64,000 bases of DNA from Bradyrhizobium erythrophlei (GTDB taxonomy: Bacteria; Pseudomonadota; Alphaproteobacteria; Rhizobiales; Xanthobacteraceae). Of this stretch, positions 36,860 through 45,387 are shown piece by piece (the stretch's first letter is position 1; each line of letters opens with the position of its first letter). The stretch covers positions 6,189,501 through 6,253,500 of the forward strand of contig FSRD01000001.1 in the NCBI GenBank assembly GCA_900129675.1, written 5' to 3'. The position numbers and the translations under genes are program-made. The notes under the pieces were generated by a model, which was given only the letters and a program-made list of their open reading frames with translations, made no database searches and was not told the origin of the DNA.

Positions 36860-37942
36860 ATGGTGGCCATGGACTGGCTCAGCCGTCTCTTTCAGATGAT
36901 GCCGGTGAGCGGCAGGCTCGATCTGCGCTGCTCCTATGGAGCGCCCTGGCGCATCGATCAGGGGCCCGGCGAGATCGGCGAAATTCCCTATCACGCCATC
37001 ATTGCAGGATCGGCGGTGCTCGAGAGTCCGGGTGGGGGTCGGTCGCTACAGCTAAAGCCTGGCGACATCCTGCTGCTTCCTGGAAATCCGCATCACGTTC
37101 TTCACGATGGAAGCGGCGCGACACCAGCTCCGCCGCTAAATCGGTCAAGCCGCAATCTCACGATCAGCGAGAATGCCGGCACGGGCGAGCGACTCGACAT
37201 GCTTTGCGGTCACTTCGTCATCAGGCCGCCTTATGACCGCTTATTGCGCAGCTATTTGCCACCCCACCTTGTGGTGCACGCCAGCGCTCACGGTGCCGAG
37301 GAGGGACGCTCCGGCACAGCCGCACAATTGGCCAGCCTGGTCGCGTGGATGCGCAGCGAAGCGACAGGAAATCACCTCGGCGGGGTTGCGATACTGAACG
37401 CGTTGTCCACGACGATGTTCGCGCTGGTGCTGCGGCTTGCGAGCGAATTGAATGATGCTCTGCCGGGACTTATCGCGCTCGCCGGGGATCCCCGTCTCGC
37501 GCCGGCGCTGGTAGCGCTCTTTAACGAGCCGGCGCGGGCGTGGTCCCTACCTGAGCTCGCGAAGCTGTGTAACATGTCGCGCGCGACGCTCGTGCGCCAG
37601 TTCCAGGAGAAGCTGGGGCGATCGGCCAGCGATCTCTTGACCGACATCCGGATGACGCTTGCGGCCAATGAATTGAGGAAGCCATCCATGTCCACCGGAG
37701 CGGTGGCGGACGCGGTGGGTTATCAGTCCGAGGCCGCCTTCCAGCGCGCATTCAAGAATAACATGGGTTTAACTCCGGCCCAGTGGCGGAAAATGCAGAT
37801 GCTGTCCGGCGAGCACATTGACAGCGCGATGTGTCTACCAAACCCGGATGGTAGCAAGCACGCACAAGCTCGACTGCAATGCACTGCACCAGAAGCAATA
37901 AGTGAAACTAACGAGCATATCTACGATCCCTACAAGCATTAG
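36860..37942 (+). CDS. RclR-like cupin/AraC transcriptional regulator
   Basis: About 360 residues from ATG 36860 (GGAGTG upstream; ATG 36869 aligns with the paralogue start at 48468). The N-terminus MDWLSRLFQMMPVSGRLDLRC matches E. coli RclR, including the cysteine at position 21 of the MDWL numbering. The second redox cysteine is in RLDMLCGHFV. The C-terminal AraC helix-turn-helix pair is LPELAKLCNMSRATLVRQFQEKLG and AVADAVGYQSEAAFQRAFKNNMGLTPAQWRK. RclR senses hypochlorite and related oxidants. The last ~35 residues have no match in the paralogue and are encoded by DNA that also carries the operator of cassette C, suggesting that the original stop codon was lost. Confidence 0.85.
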   Translation: MVAMDWLSRLFQMMPVSGRLDLRCSYGAPWRIDQGPGEIGEIPYHAIIAGSAVLESPGGGRSLQLKPGDILLLPGNPHHVLHDGSGATPAPPLNRSSRNLTISENAGTGERLDMLCGHFVIRPPYDRLLRSYLPPHLVVHASAHGAEEGRSGTAAQLASLVAWMRSEATGNHLGGVAILNALSTTMFALVLRLASELNDALPGLIALAGDPRLAPALVALFNEPARAWSLPELAKLCNMSRATLVRQFQEKLGRSASDLLTDIRMTLAANELRKPSMSTGAVADAVGYQSEAAFQRAFKNNMGLTPAQWRKMQMLSGEHIDSAMCLPNPDGSKHAQARLQCTAPEAISETNEHIYDPYKH

Positions 37943-38016
37943 CGGTTTAGGTGCTCCCGAGTATTGACCATGGGAACGGAGTTGCTTTCAGAGCCTCCCA
38001 CAAGGAGTGTGTCGCC
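37903..38016 (+). promoter_or_regulatory. Upstream cassette copy C
   Basis: TGAAACTAACGAGCAT at 37903-37918 (inside the 3' end of the RclR-like gene), TACGATCCC...CATTAGCG, then the leader GGAGTTGCTTTCAGAGCCTC with CAAGGAGTGTGTCGCC before the ATG at 38017. Distance 114 bases. Confidence 0.65.
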
Positions 38017-38316
38017 ATGTCCATTTCTCTTGAGGCGGTTAAGCCCGCTGTCAACACGAGCAGCACCCATGCGGTCGAGAGGGTGATCAACAATCCCAGG
38101 CGGACGAAGCGTTTGATCAAATACGCTGTCGCCGTCGCAGCAAGGCTCGTCATGTTCAGCGTGCTTTCGCCCATCGGGGCTGCGGCACACCAGGAGGACG
38201 TTTGGACCATCACAGCCACAGCTACGTCAATGAGCGACGAGGGCTATGTTGAGGCGGTTACGCATGACCGGAACGACATTATTGACGGCTCAACGCGGCA
38301 ACTGCGTCGCCCCTAA
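38017..38316 (+). CDS. Small protein with cassette C leader, unknown
   Basis: 99 residues from ATG 38017 (CAAGGAG upstream). An N-terminal basic stretch (VERVINNPRRTKRLIKYAVAVAAR) precedes a hydrophobic segment LVMFSVLSPIGAAAHQ that could serve as a late signal peptide or anchor. The rest (DVWTITATATSMSDEGYVEA, ending STRQLRRP) has no recognised domain. It lies 56 bases upstream of dsbD and may be co-transcribed with it. Confidence 0.55.
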   Translation: MSISLEAVKPAVNTSSTHAVERVINNPRRTKRLIKYAVAVAARLVMFSVLSPIGAAAHQEDVWTITATATSMSDEGYVEAVTHDRNDIIDGSTRQLRRP

Positions 38317-38372
38317 GGCTGCCTAGGGGTGCCACGCCACACGGCCGGCGTGTCTTCAACGGAAGGAACTTC

Positions 38373-40190
38373 ATGCTTTACGTCCGCATTCTCGGATTTG
38401 TCAGTTTGTTGCTGTCACTAATCGGAGGGGCCGCGGCGGGGGCCGCCGGCGTCAAATCGCCCGACGAGGTCTTCCGGCTTCACGCAGAACGGACAGACAG
38501 CGGAGGGGTCAAGCTGGGTTGGATCATCGCGCCCGGTCACTATCTCTACCGAGACCGGATTGCGGCGGTGGTGAACGGCCGCCCCGTTCGGATCGACACC
38601 GAGCCGGGCGAATCCAAGGACGATCCGAATTTCGGACCCACCGAGATCTATCGTCAATCGGCCGGTGCCGTGGTGGCTCCGGAGCCTGTATCTGCGGGCG
38701 GTCGGTTGATCGTCACCTATCAAGGGTGCGCCGAGAACACTCTATGCTATCCACCGATCTCGAAATCGGTGGATCTGTCGACCCTGTTGGTCGAAGACGC
38801 GCCCGAACGGGACTCCGATCCCGCGCCCCCGACGCAGGTAGCGAAAGAACAGCGACAGGCGGCAGGAGCGTCCGTTCCGGCCGCAACGGTCGGGATCCAG
38901 TCGGAATCCGCAACATTGCTCGGCCAGAGCCTTTTCTCGACTCTGGCTGCCTTTGTTGGTTTCGGAATCTTGCTGTCCCTGACCCCGTGCGTGTTTCCGA
39001 TGATTCCGATCATGTCGGGGATGCTGGCGCGCTCGGGCGGAGATCTCTCCGCGCGTCGAAGCTTCATACTTTCCGCCGCTTACGTACTTGCGATGGCTGC
39101 GGCGTACGGCACGTTGGGGATTTTCGCGGCTTGGTCCGGTGAGAATCTCCAGGCCGCCTTGCAGACCCCAGTTGCCATAGTCTCCATGAGCACGGTATTC
39201 GCACTGCTGGCGCTATCGATGTTCGGCATTTACGAGCTTCAGCTGCCCCAATCGTGGACCTCGAGGCTCGCTGCGAAGGCCGGCAACCGGGGATCGGTCG
39301 GCGGAGCTGTCGTGCTTGGATTCGGTTCGGCACTGATCGTCGGTCCCTGCGTAACGCCGCCGCTAGCCGCCGTACTGGTATTCGTGGCGCAGACCGGGCA
39401 GGTGATGCGCGGCTCCTTGGCGCTATTTGCGCTCGGTTTGGGGATGGGTCTCCCGCTTGTCGCCTTCGGCGTCTTGGGCGCCAAGGTTCTTCCCCGCTCG
39501 GGGCCCTGGCTCGCGCGCGTCAAGCACATTTTCGGCTTCATCTTCATTGCGCTCTCGATCTGGATGATCTCGCGCGTCGCTTCAGCTCGGCTGGTGGCCG
39601 CGGCGTGGGGGGCGCTCTTTTTTGCAATCGGCAGCTATTCCATCTTGTCCTTCGTGCGTGCCTCGCGCCGCCGGTTGCCTGAGTTCGCGGCGGTGGCTAT
39701 CGGGGCTCTGGCGATCGTCTGCGGCGGTGCCCTCATTGTCGGGGCAGGTACCGCCACTTACGGGCTTCTCCGTCCCCTTGAGACGGTCGGCCTGATCACT
39801 GACCCGGCCAATGCGAGCGCCTACAAGGATGGATTTCGGGTCGCGACGAGCGAGGCCAAGCTTGAAGACGCAATCCGGGCTGGCCGGATGCAGGGCAGAG
39901 CAATTATGGTCGACTTTTCCGCTGAGTGGTGCACCGAATGCAAGCTGATGGAGCGGAACGTCTTCTCGCAAGAAGCGGTGCGGCAGAAGCTTCGCGAAGT
40001 GATCCCCGTTCGGGTCGACGTTACGGCCTTCGATCGGGAGAGCAAAAATCTGATGAAGCGCTTCGCGGTCGTAGGGCCGCCGACGATCGTCTTTCTTAAT
40101 CCCGATGGCACGGAGAGCCAGGAAGGACGCGTGGTTGGGGACATTGGCATGTCCGGCTTTCTGAGCAAGCTCGAAACGGTGCTCCGGTGA
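38373..40190 (+). CDS. dsbD: Thiol:disulfide interchange protein DsbD
   Basis: 605 residues with all three DsbD parts: a signal peptide (ILGFVSLLLSLIGGAAAG), an N-terminal periplasmic domain with the cysteine pair in YQGCAENTLCYPPIS, a central membrane domain of eight spans with LTPCVFPMIPIMSG and IVGPCVTPPLAAVLVF, and a C-terminal thioredoxin domain with VDFSAEWCTECKLMERNVF. It carries electrons from cytoplasmic thioredoxin to periplasmic thiol proteins. With the DsbA-like gene 19 bases downstream it forms an operon for periplasmic thiol repair. Confidence 0.92.
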   Translation: MLYVRILGFVSLLLSLIGGAAAGAAGVKSPDEVFRLHAERTDSGGVKLGWIIAPGHYLYRDRIAAVVNGRPVRIDTEPGESKDDPNFGPTEIYRQSAGAVVAPEPVSAGGRLIVTYQGCAENTLCYPPISKSVDLSTLLVEDAPERDSDPAPPTQVAKEQRQAAGASVPAATVGIQSESATLLGQSLFSTLAAFVGFGILLSLTPCVFPMIPIMSGMLARSGGDLSARRSFILSAAYVLAMAAAYGTLGIFAAWSGENLQAALQTPVAIVSMSTVFALLALSMFGIYELQLPQSWTSRLAAKAGNRGSVGGAVVLGFGSALIVGPCVTPPLAAVLVFVAQTGQVMRGSLALFALGLGMGLPLVAFGVLGAKVLPRSGPWLARVKHIFGFIFIALSIWMISRVASARLVAAAWGALFFAIGSYSILSFVRASRRRLPEFAAVAIGALAIVCGGALIVGAGTATYGLLRPLETVGLITDPANASAYKDGFRVATSEAKLEDAIRAGRMQGRAIMVDFSAEWCTECKLMERNVFSQEAVRQKLREVIPVRVDVTAFDRESKNLMKRFAVVGPPTIVFLNPDGTESQEGRVVGDIGMSGFLSKLETVLR

Positions 40191-40209
40191 AAATCGATAG
40201 GAGGTTATC

Positions 40210-40848
40210 TTGAACGATCCGATTTCTCGCGCGCAGTTCCTGCGCCTGACTGCGCTGTCCGCCTTCCTGTTCGTCGTGTCCAGTGACGCGTGGGCCAGCG
40301 AAAACGAGATCACGCGACCTATGATCCTCAACGATCCGGAGACGCCGACAGGCGGCAATCCGAACGGTGACCTGACGATCGTCGACTTTTTCGATTACAA
40401 TTGTCCATACTGCAAGCTGGCGGCGAAGAGCTTGGAAAAAATCGTCAAGACCGACGGCAACATCCGCCTCGTCTACAGGGATTGGCCGATCCTCGCCGAA
40501 ACGTCAATCATAGGCGCGCGGCTGGCATTGGCGGCAAAGTATCAAGGACAATACCTTCCTGTGCATCACGCTCTGATGGACATCCCGGGCTACGGAGTTT
40601 CTCAGGAGCAGATGATGGAAGCCGTCCGCAATGCGGGCCTAGATTTGGCGCAGCTGGACACCGACATCGCCAGGCACGCCGACGATATCGCCGGTTTGAT
40701 CAAACGGAATCTCAATATCGCCCAGGCGATCGGGCTTCAGGGCACGCCCGGATTTCTGATCGGTCCCTACAGGGTCAACGAGGCCTTAAACGAGCAAGGT
40801 TTCATGCGAGTGGTAGCCGATGCACGCGCGCGTCAGAAGACCAAATGA
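40210..40848 (+). CDS. DsbA-family periplasmic thiol oxidoreductase
   Basis: 212 residues. The start is a TTG with AGGAGG about 10 bases upstream. An N-terminal export signal (AQFLRLTALSAFLFVVSSDAWA) precedes a DsbA/DsbG-like thioredoxin fold with FFDYNCPYCKLAAK (CPYC active site) and the cis-proline loop LQGTPGFLIG. It probably works with the DsbD upstream. Confidence 0.87.
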   Translation: MNDPISRAQFLRLTALSAFLFVVSSDAWASENEITRPMILNDPETPTGGNPNGDLTIVDFFDYNCPYCKLAAKSLEKIVKTDGNIRLVYRDWPILAETSIIGARLALAAKYQGQYLPVHHALMDIPGYGVSQEQMMEAVRNAGLDLAQLDTDIARHADDIAGLIKRNLNIAQAIGLQGTPGFLIGPYRVNEALNEQGFMRVVADARARQKTK

Positions 40849-41139
40849 GCGCAGTTACGTCGGAGGAGGCAACACCACCTGTCCGGGCCCCACTTCCTCA
40901 CCTCTCGAGACGCTCCAATGCGCAAGTCTCAAGCTTCGGCCCGCTGTTGATCGACGCCTTCGGACATTGCACCCTCATTGGAGTGTTTCCAGAAAGCGGA
41001 CCTGCGGCAGCACGGCATCCAAATTTAACGCCTGACGCGTAACAAGCTCCGTCTTCGAACGAGGAAGGGAGGAAGCGCCGGATCAGCGCAAAATATCTCG
41101 CGATTGCTTCATGGAGAAGCGTAGGTTGGAAGGCATACA
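40849..41139. other. Intergenic
   Basis: About 290 bases. Frames on both strands are unassigned and no structural feature was seen. Confidence 0.4.
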
Positions 41140-41346
41140 ATGACGACCGAAGAATTGATACAGGCCTTGGTGGCGGATACTCGGGTCGGGCGGCGGGGTG
41201 CCCCCTCCTTGCGCGCCGCAAGCTCGGCCCTTCAGGCCGAGTCCAGGCCGCGCATCCGATGCAACATCCGGGCATCCTCGACCTCGACGGGCCGCGAACA
41301 GAAGCTAGCTTCCCATCAAGCGAGTTTTCCGCGAGCGGCAAAATAG
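41140..41346 (+). pseudogene. Possible N-terminal stub of a DUF1109 (NrsF-like) anti-sigma gene
   Basis: The first ~19 codons, MTTEELIQALVADTRVGRR, match the cytoplasmic N-terminus of DUF1109 anti-sigma proteins (typically M-T-DLI-LAAD). The following sequence (GAPSLRAASSALQAESRPRI) does not show the six expected membrane spans, so only a stub remains. The bufferin-linked sigma factor at 33118 lacks its anti-sigma partner. This is a resemblance over few residues. Confidence 0.3.
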
Positions 41347-41384
41347 TGCGCGGCTGATGCTGGCTGGTGCACCCGGATATTGGA

Positions 41385-42365
41385 TCAATTCAAGCCGCGA
41401 GGCCGGGGACGGAACCGACGAGCATCCACAGCCGCCCCGCTGCGAGTCCTCAAGCGCAGCGCCATGTAGATCGTCACGCACGTGCTCATGAAAGCGAGCC
41501 ACGCGTAAGGCCAGAGAAGAGGCAATCCGACCAGCGCCAATCGGGTGTTGCCGCCCGGGATCAGCAGCCCTCCAGCTCCCATGAGGGTGCCACCTACGAG
41601 GTGATGAGCCATACTTGCCAGGTCGGGTTTGACGATCTTGAAACGTCCTGCCGTCACGCCGCCTGCTGTGGCTCCGACAAGTAGGGCGCTGCCCAGAAGC
41701 ATCTTCGCGAACAGACCGGACGTCATGCCATGCGCCAAGTCGCTCACAACTTCGGAATAGGTCCAGTTCTGCTGGACCGCCATCGTGACTGCGAAGGTGA
41801 TGCCGATCATTGTCGTTGCAACATGCGGTGACCAGATGTGCTTCAAGAAGCCACGGCCGGTCTGCCGTAGGTATCGGACGTGCGTATAGAGACGCATGAG
41901 GACTAGGGGGATGATCAGAACGGCGAGCCATGCTGACGCCGCGATCAGCGGTGATCTGCCGTCCAGCTGCGTTGGACCAGGAAGACGCACGGTTGCGAGG
42001 CTGCCGAGGTAGAATCCAGGGGGCATGGCGAGGTAAGATAGCTCTCCGGAGCCGATCCGCGCGACGGTGCCGAAAATGCAAGCCCTGTTCACGAACGCCC
42101 CAAGGCCGAACAGGAATCCTCCCAATATCGTCCCCAAGCCAACGGCACAATTCACGGGTACTGAAGCGAGCAGGCCTGCGGCATTCAGCAGAACAAGGCC
42201 CGCGGCAGCCCAGAGCGATGCCTCGAATAACGCGATAAGGCGCTTGACAGTCCCTTTGAGGACAACTTCTTCCAGGGCGGCCACAGTACAAGTACTTCCA
42301 CGCTGGTTTGCGAAGCCCATGACGCCGACAGCAGCGAGGGCGATCAGAAATGCGCTTATGTGCAT
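41385..42365 (-). CDS. YeeE/YedE (DUF395) family transporter
   Basis: 326 residues from ATG 42365 (GGAG upstream). Around nine hydrophobic segments, with the duplicated family motifs GFANQRGSTCTVAALEE, GAFVNRACIFGTVARIGSGE and GGTLMGAGGLLIPGGNTRLALVGLP. YeeE proteins take up thiosulfate through cysteines located in such motifs; Cys is present in STCTV and RACIFG. Uptake of a reduced sulfur compound is therefore plausible and suits the thiol context. No TusA/YeeD partner is adjacent. Confidence 0.85.
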   Translation of the reverse strand: MHISAFLIALAAVGVMGFANQRGSTCTVAALEEVVLKGTVKRLIALFEASLWAAAGLVLLNAAGLLASVPVNCAVGLGTILGGFLFGLGAFVNRACIFGTVARIGSGELSYLAMPPGFYLGSLATVRLPGPTQLDGRSPLIAASAWLAVLIIPLVLMRLYTHVRYLRQTGRGFLKHIWSPHVATTMIGITFAVTMAVQQNWTYSEVVSDLAHGMTSGLFAKMLLGSALLVGATAGGVTAGRFKIVKPDLASMAHHLVGGTLMGAGGLLIPGGNTRLALVGLPLLWPYAWLAFMSTCVTIYMALRLRTRSGAAVDARRFRPRPRGLN

Positions 42366-42584
42366 GAGCCAATCTCCAGTGCGTGCCTCTCGATCGACTT
42401 TCGATGTTGTATCGAACCGATTGCGGTCGCACGTGGCGTCGTCCGGCAGAATGCCACCATCAGTATTCCGCCGACCGGCGACCAATCTCAGTCGCGAAGA
42501 TGAATTCGGATTGGAATGGAGACCGGTCGCTGCTTTTGCAATTGTCCTTGCAACCCGATAAACACTGAGCTGGACCGCCGCACG

Positions 42585-42710
42585 TTAGTGCGTCGCGGTG
42601 GCGACGACACCGAACACCGAGATCAGAGACAGGAATGCCACCGCCGAACCGAGCAGAGGCAGGACGAGATGGATCGGGGCACAAGGGGCGGAACGATTGA
42701 AGAAGCTCAT
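42585..42710 (-). CDS. 41-residue membrane protein
   Basis: MSFFNRSAPCAPIHLVLPLL then GSAVAFLSLISVFGVVATATH, from ATG 42710 with AAAGGAGAT 7 bases upstream. One membrane span fills the C-terminal half. The strong ribosome binding site and clean span support a real small gene. Function unknown. A similar tiny membrane protein is at 43581. Confidence 0.5.
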   Translation of the reverse strand: MSFFNRSAPCAPIHLVLPLLGSAVAFLSLISVFGVVATATH

Positions 42711-43215
42711 TATCGCGATCTCCTTTGTTGAATGCGATGTATACGCGATGTCACCTTTATGCGCCTTGCCCATTGCCGGTAATGCTGCGGGCGCTCGCGT
42801 TTATGCCTGGGAATGTCAACGAGGAGGTGGGTGCTGCGGAAAGCATTGTGAAGCTTGATCAAGAGGATGTCGCAACACGCCCATCTGTCTGACCGTCACA
42901 CGATTGTGTTGGGCTCTACATGCCGTCCTGCCGCGCGCTCTCCAAATGGCGACGACGAGCGGCGTCGTGGCCACGAGGGTCCGTTGTCGATGTAACCTCG
43001 ATTTCGCGGACGGAGGGCTTTTCGCTGCCGTCGACCCGAGTATGTGTCCTCAGTCGCCAAGGCAACACGAACTAATCGCCCGCCCCGGGACGCTGGCATT
43101 CGTGGTGACGATCGCGGCCCGATAAGAACTTGCAGGCGCGCAGGCGGCTTTGTCCTTCGGGCGTGTCGTCAATGTTTTCGACTAAAGCTGGTCGCTGTCA
43201 CCCAGGAGCTCTCCC
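42711..43215. other. Intergenic, no gene recognised
   Basis: About 500 bases between the small membrane protein gene and cassette copy E. Only shadow frames are present. Confidence 0.45.
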
Positions 43216-43329
43216 TGAGATGATCGAGCATATGTTTGATCCTTGGCAGCATTAATCGCTCGAGCTCGCGGAGTAAGATGGCGGCAAAGCGGAGGTGCTC
43301 ATTCCGAGTCTCCGCCAGGGAGTGTCGCA
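43216..43329 (+). promoter_or_regulatory. Upstream cassette copy E
   Basis: TGAGATGATCGAGCAT at 43216-43231, ATGTTTGATCC, CATTAATCG, then the leader GGAGGTGCTCATTCCGAGTC and CAGGGAGTGTCGCA before the ATG at 43330. Distance 114 bases. The leader has drifted (TTGCT became GTGCT). Confidence 0.6.
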
Positions 43330-43446
43330 ATGTCTGCTGTCTCGACCTGGGCGCGTGCGCAACTCGATGTCGCAACTGACAACAGGTTTCGTGTCTTGGG
43401 AAAAACATTTGATGCGCTGCCTGCATTCGTCGGGACCCGCGGGTGA
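43330..43446 (+). CDS. 38-residue reading frame after cassette E, probably decayed
   Basis: MSAVSTWARAQLDVATDNRF then RVLGKTFDALPAFVGTRG. It starts at the cassette ATG, but lacks the signal peptide found in the other cassette-linked proteins. It may be the remnant of one whose frame was broken early. Confidence 0.35.
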   Translation: MSAVSTWARAQLDVATDNRFRVLGKTFDALPAFVGTRG

Positions 43447-43580
43447 CCGCGGAATAGCCCACCCGACGGCGCTGTTCGGAATTGCCGTGAAAATCATACC
43501 CGTTGTTAGCCGGCTCGCGGTTCGTCTTGGGCTAACAGGACTATTTAACCCGAAAGACGACAGCTTTAGGAGATGCGAAA

Positions 43581-43673
43581 ATGAATAAGCATAACAGCTT
43601 AGCTGTACCTGTAGTCATCCTTTGCACTGGCGCGATTTGCGTTACCTTTTTGATCGCGATCGGAGCATGGTAG
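43581..43673 (+). CDS. 30-residue membrane protein
   Basis: MNKHNSLAVPVVILCTGAIC then VTFLIAIGAW, starting at ATG 43581 with TTAGGAGATGCGAAA upstream and ending at TAG 43671-43673. A single membrane span with a short basic N-terminus. The ribosome binding site is strong. Function unknown. Confidence 0.5.
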   Translation: MNKHNSLAVPVVILCTGAICVTFLIAIGAW

Positions 43674-43842
43674 TAGGATCCGGACCAGGCGAGCCTTAGG
43701 CGCCTGCCACGGACACGTCCCCCGACCCGGACCGCGGCTATGACTGTATCGGGCCGGTTTTCCCGTTCCCCCTTTCGCAAGCACTCCAGAAACGAAGCAG
43801 GAGCCAGAAGTCGCGTGCGCAGTAGTTGAGGGACGTGGACCG

Positions 43843-44100
43843 ATGCGTCCAGCAAAGCTGAACGCCGAGGCTCGGATGGCGGGTCGGAGATTGACGCCCT
43901 TGACATTGAGCGATGAGAAACGGTTGGAGCTGAAGGCCTTGGCAGTACGCCGCAAGACTTCGCAGGCATTGGTCTCGAGGGCGCGGATCATGCTGGCCTG
44001 CGCAGAAGGCAACTAGAACAAGGATGCCGCGGCCAGCCTGCGGTCGGATGAAGCGACAGTTGGCAAGTGGTGGCGGCGCCTGGTGACGACCGGAATTTGA
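43843..44100 (+). pseudogene. IS630-family transposase N-terminal remnant
   Basis: MRPAKLNAEARMAGRRLTPL and TLSDEKRLELKALAVRRKTS then QALVSRARIMLACAEGN, TAG at codon 58, then NKDAAASLRSDEATVGKWWRRL. This is the helix-turn-helix start of IS630-type transposases. The DDE domain is missing: the frame ends at 44098-44100, three bases before the start of the AraC gene. Confidence 0.8.
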
Positions 44101-44102
44101 AG

Positions 44103-45056
44103 ATGAACGACAATGATCTCGAGCATCTGCTTTCGACTCTTGAGGTCGCGGTCGAAGCCACTGCTATTTGTGAGGTAGAGCGCGGCGCACGGCTTGTTCT
44201 TCAGCCATCGAGCTCCATCGAAGTCCATTATGTGTTGGATGGCACGATGCATCTTACGGTATCTGGTTCGCCACCGCTGGTGTGCAGGTCCGGAAGTTTT
44301 GTCATTGTACCTTCCGGAGCATCACAAGGTCTGGCTGCGGATAGCAATCCTAACCGGGATCTGCGCGGAGCGGACCGTTGCTCGGCGACCGGCGGCGGAT
44401 TGCGGCTCTACGATGCTGCCGGCGGAAAACCCGGGGACCTGCGCCTGTTCTGCGGCGTCATCACTCCCAGCACTTCAGGGTCATTTGGCCTTCTGGATCG
44501 AGTGATCGAGCCTATTGTTAAAGATTTGAGCGAGGCTCCTATCGTGAGGCAAGCTTTCGCTGCGATATTGAAAGAGATCGGAAATCCTCGCCCCGGCTCG
44601 CGCGCGGTGGTTGGGGCACTCATGAAAATTTGTCTGGTGAAGGCGATCGAAAGCCACCTCGACACGCCTGAAAACCGAAGGATTCTGCTTGCGTGCCTAC
44701 GAGCTCCGCACCTCCAAAAGGTGATCGCCGAGGTACGAGCAAAACCCGGGGCCGCATACAACGTCGAGACCCTGGCGGTCATCTCGGGCATGAGTCGTTC
44801 GGCGTTTGCCCGCGAGTTCTTGAAGGCTTATGGTATGACGCCCATACGATTCGTCACCACAATACGATTGCATCGCGCCGCCGAATTGCTGCGTGCCACG
44901 GCGATGCCCGTCAAGATGATTGCCGGGACCGTCGGCTTTGCCAGCCGCAGTCATTTCTCCCGGGCATTTAGGGATACCTACGGAATCAATCCGCTTAGTT
45001 TTCGAGCCACTTCTGAGCTGCTCGTCGCAATGCCCGGCGACGAATTGGGGCGGTAG
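44103..45056 (+). CDS. AraC-family regulator with cupin-like sensor (distant RclR relative)
   Basis: 317 residues from ATG 44103. N-terminal sensor: LEVAVEATAICEVERGARLV, HYVLDGTMHLTVSGSPP, SGSFVIVPSGASQGL, and the second cysteine in LRLFCGVITPS. The two cysteines occupy the places of the redox cysteines of RclR. The C-terminal helix-turn-helix pair is VETLAVISGMSRSAFAREFLKAYGMTPIRFV and KMIAGTVGFASRSHFSRAFRDTYGINPLSFRA. It is 330 bases upstream of the porin at 45388 and in the same direction, so porin control is a reasonable guess. Only three bases separate it from an IS630 remnant, so its native promoter may have been replaced. Confidence 0.82.
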   Translation: MNDNDLEHLLSTLEVAVEATAICEVERGARLVLQPSSSIEVHYVLDGTMHLTVSGSPPLVCRSGSFVIVPSGASQGLAADSNPNRDLRGADRCSATGGGLRLYDAAGGKPGDLRLFCGVITPSTSGSFGLLDRVIEPIVKDLSEAPIVRQAFAAILKEIGNPRPGSRAVVGALMKICLVKAIESHLDTPENRRILLACLRAPHLQKVIAEVRAKPGAAYNVETLAVISGMSRSAFAREFLKAYGMTPIRFVTTIRLHRAAELLRATAMPVKMIAGTVGFASRSHFSRAFRDTYGINPLSFRATSELLVAMPGDELGR

Positions 45057-45387
45057 CAGGTCAGCAAGCATCAAGCGCTTAGCGCTGCCGACCGTTATTC
45101 TCAGTCCAACTGACGAGTTCGTCACGCAAACGAACGTCAATCCATCGTCACTCAGGTGTAATCCCGACCCAACCGACAGGACGGGTGTGCCGCGCTTGCA
45201 CCCACACGCGACCGCTCGATCTCAATTTGGGCCGAGAAGAAATATCGGTCTTGAGCGAATTGTTCACCGCGACTGTCGAAATGTACGCCGCCGCTCATCA
45301 TCAGGACGATAGCGCACGCACTGTTGCTGGCAAACGTCGAGTTAACCCCGCATTAAACGTCAAACAAAATCTCTCGGGGGACACGTC
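45057..45387. other. Intergenic between AraC regulator and porin
   Basis: About 330 bases, presumably the porin promoter. No obvious palindrome or cassette element was seen. Confidence 0.4.
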
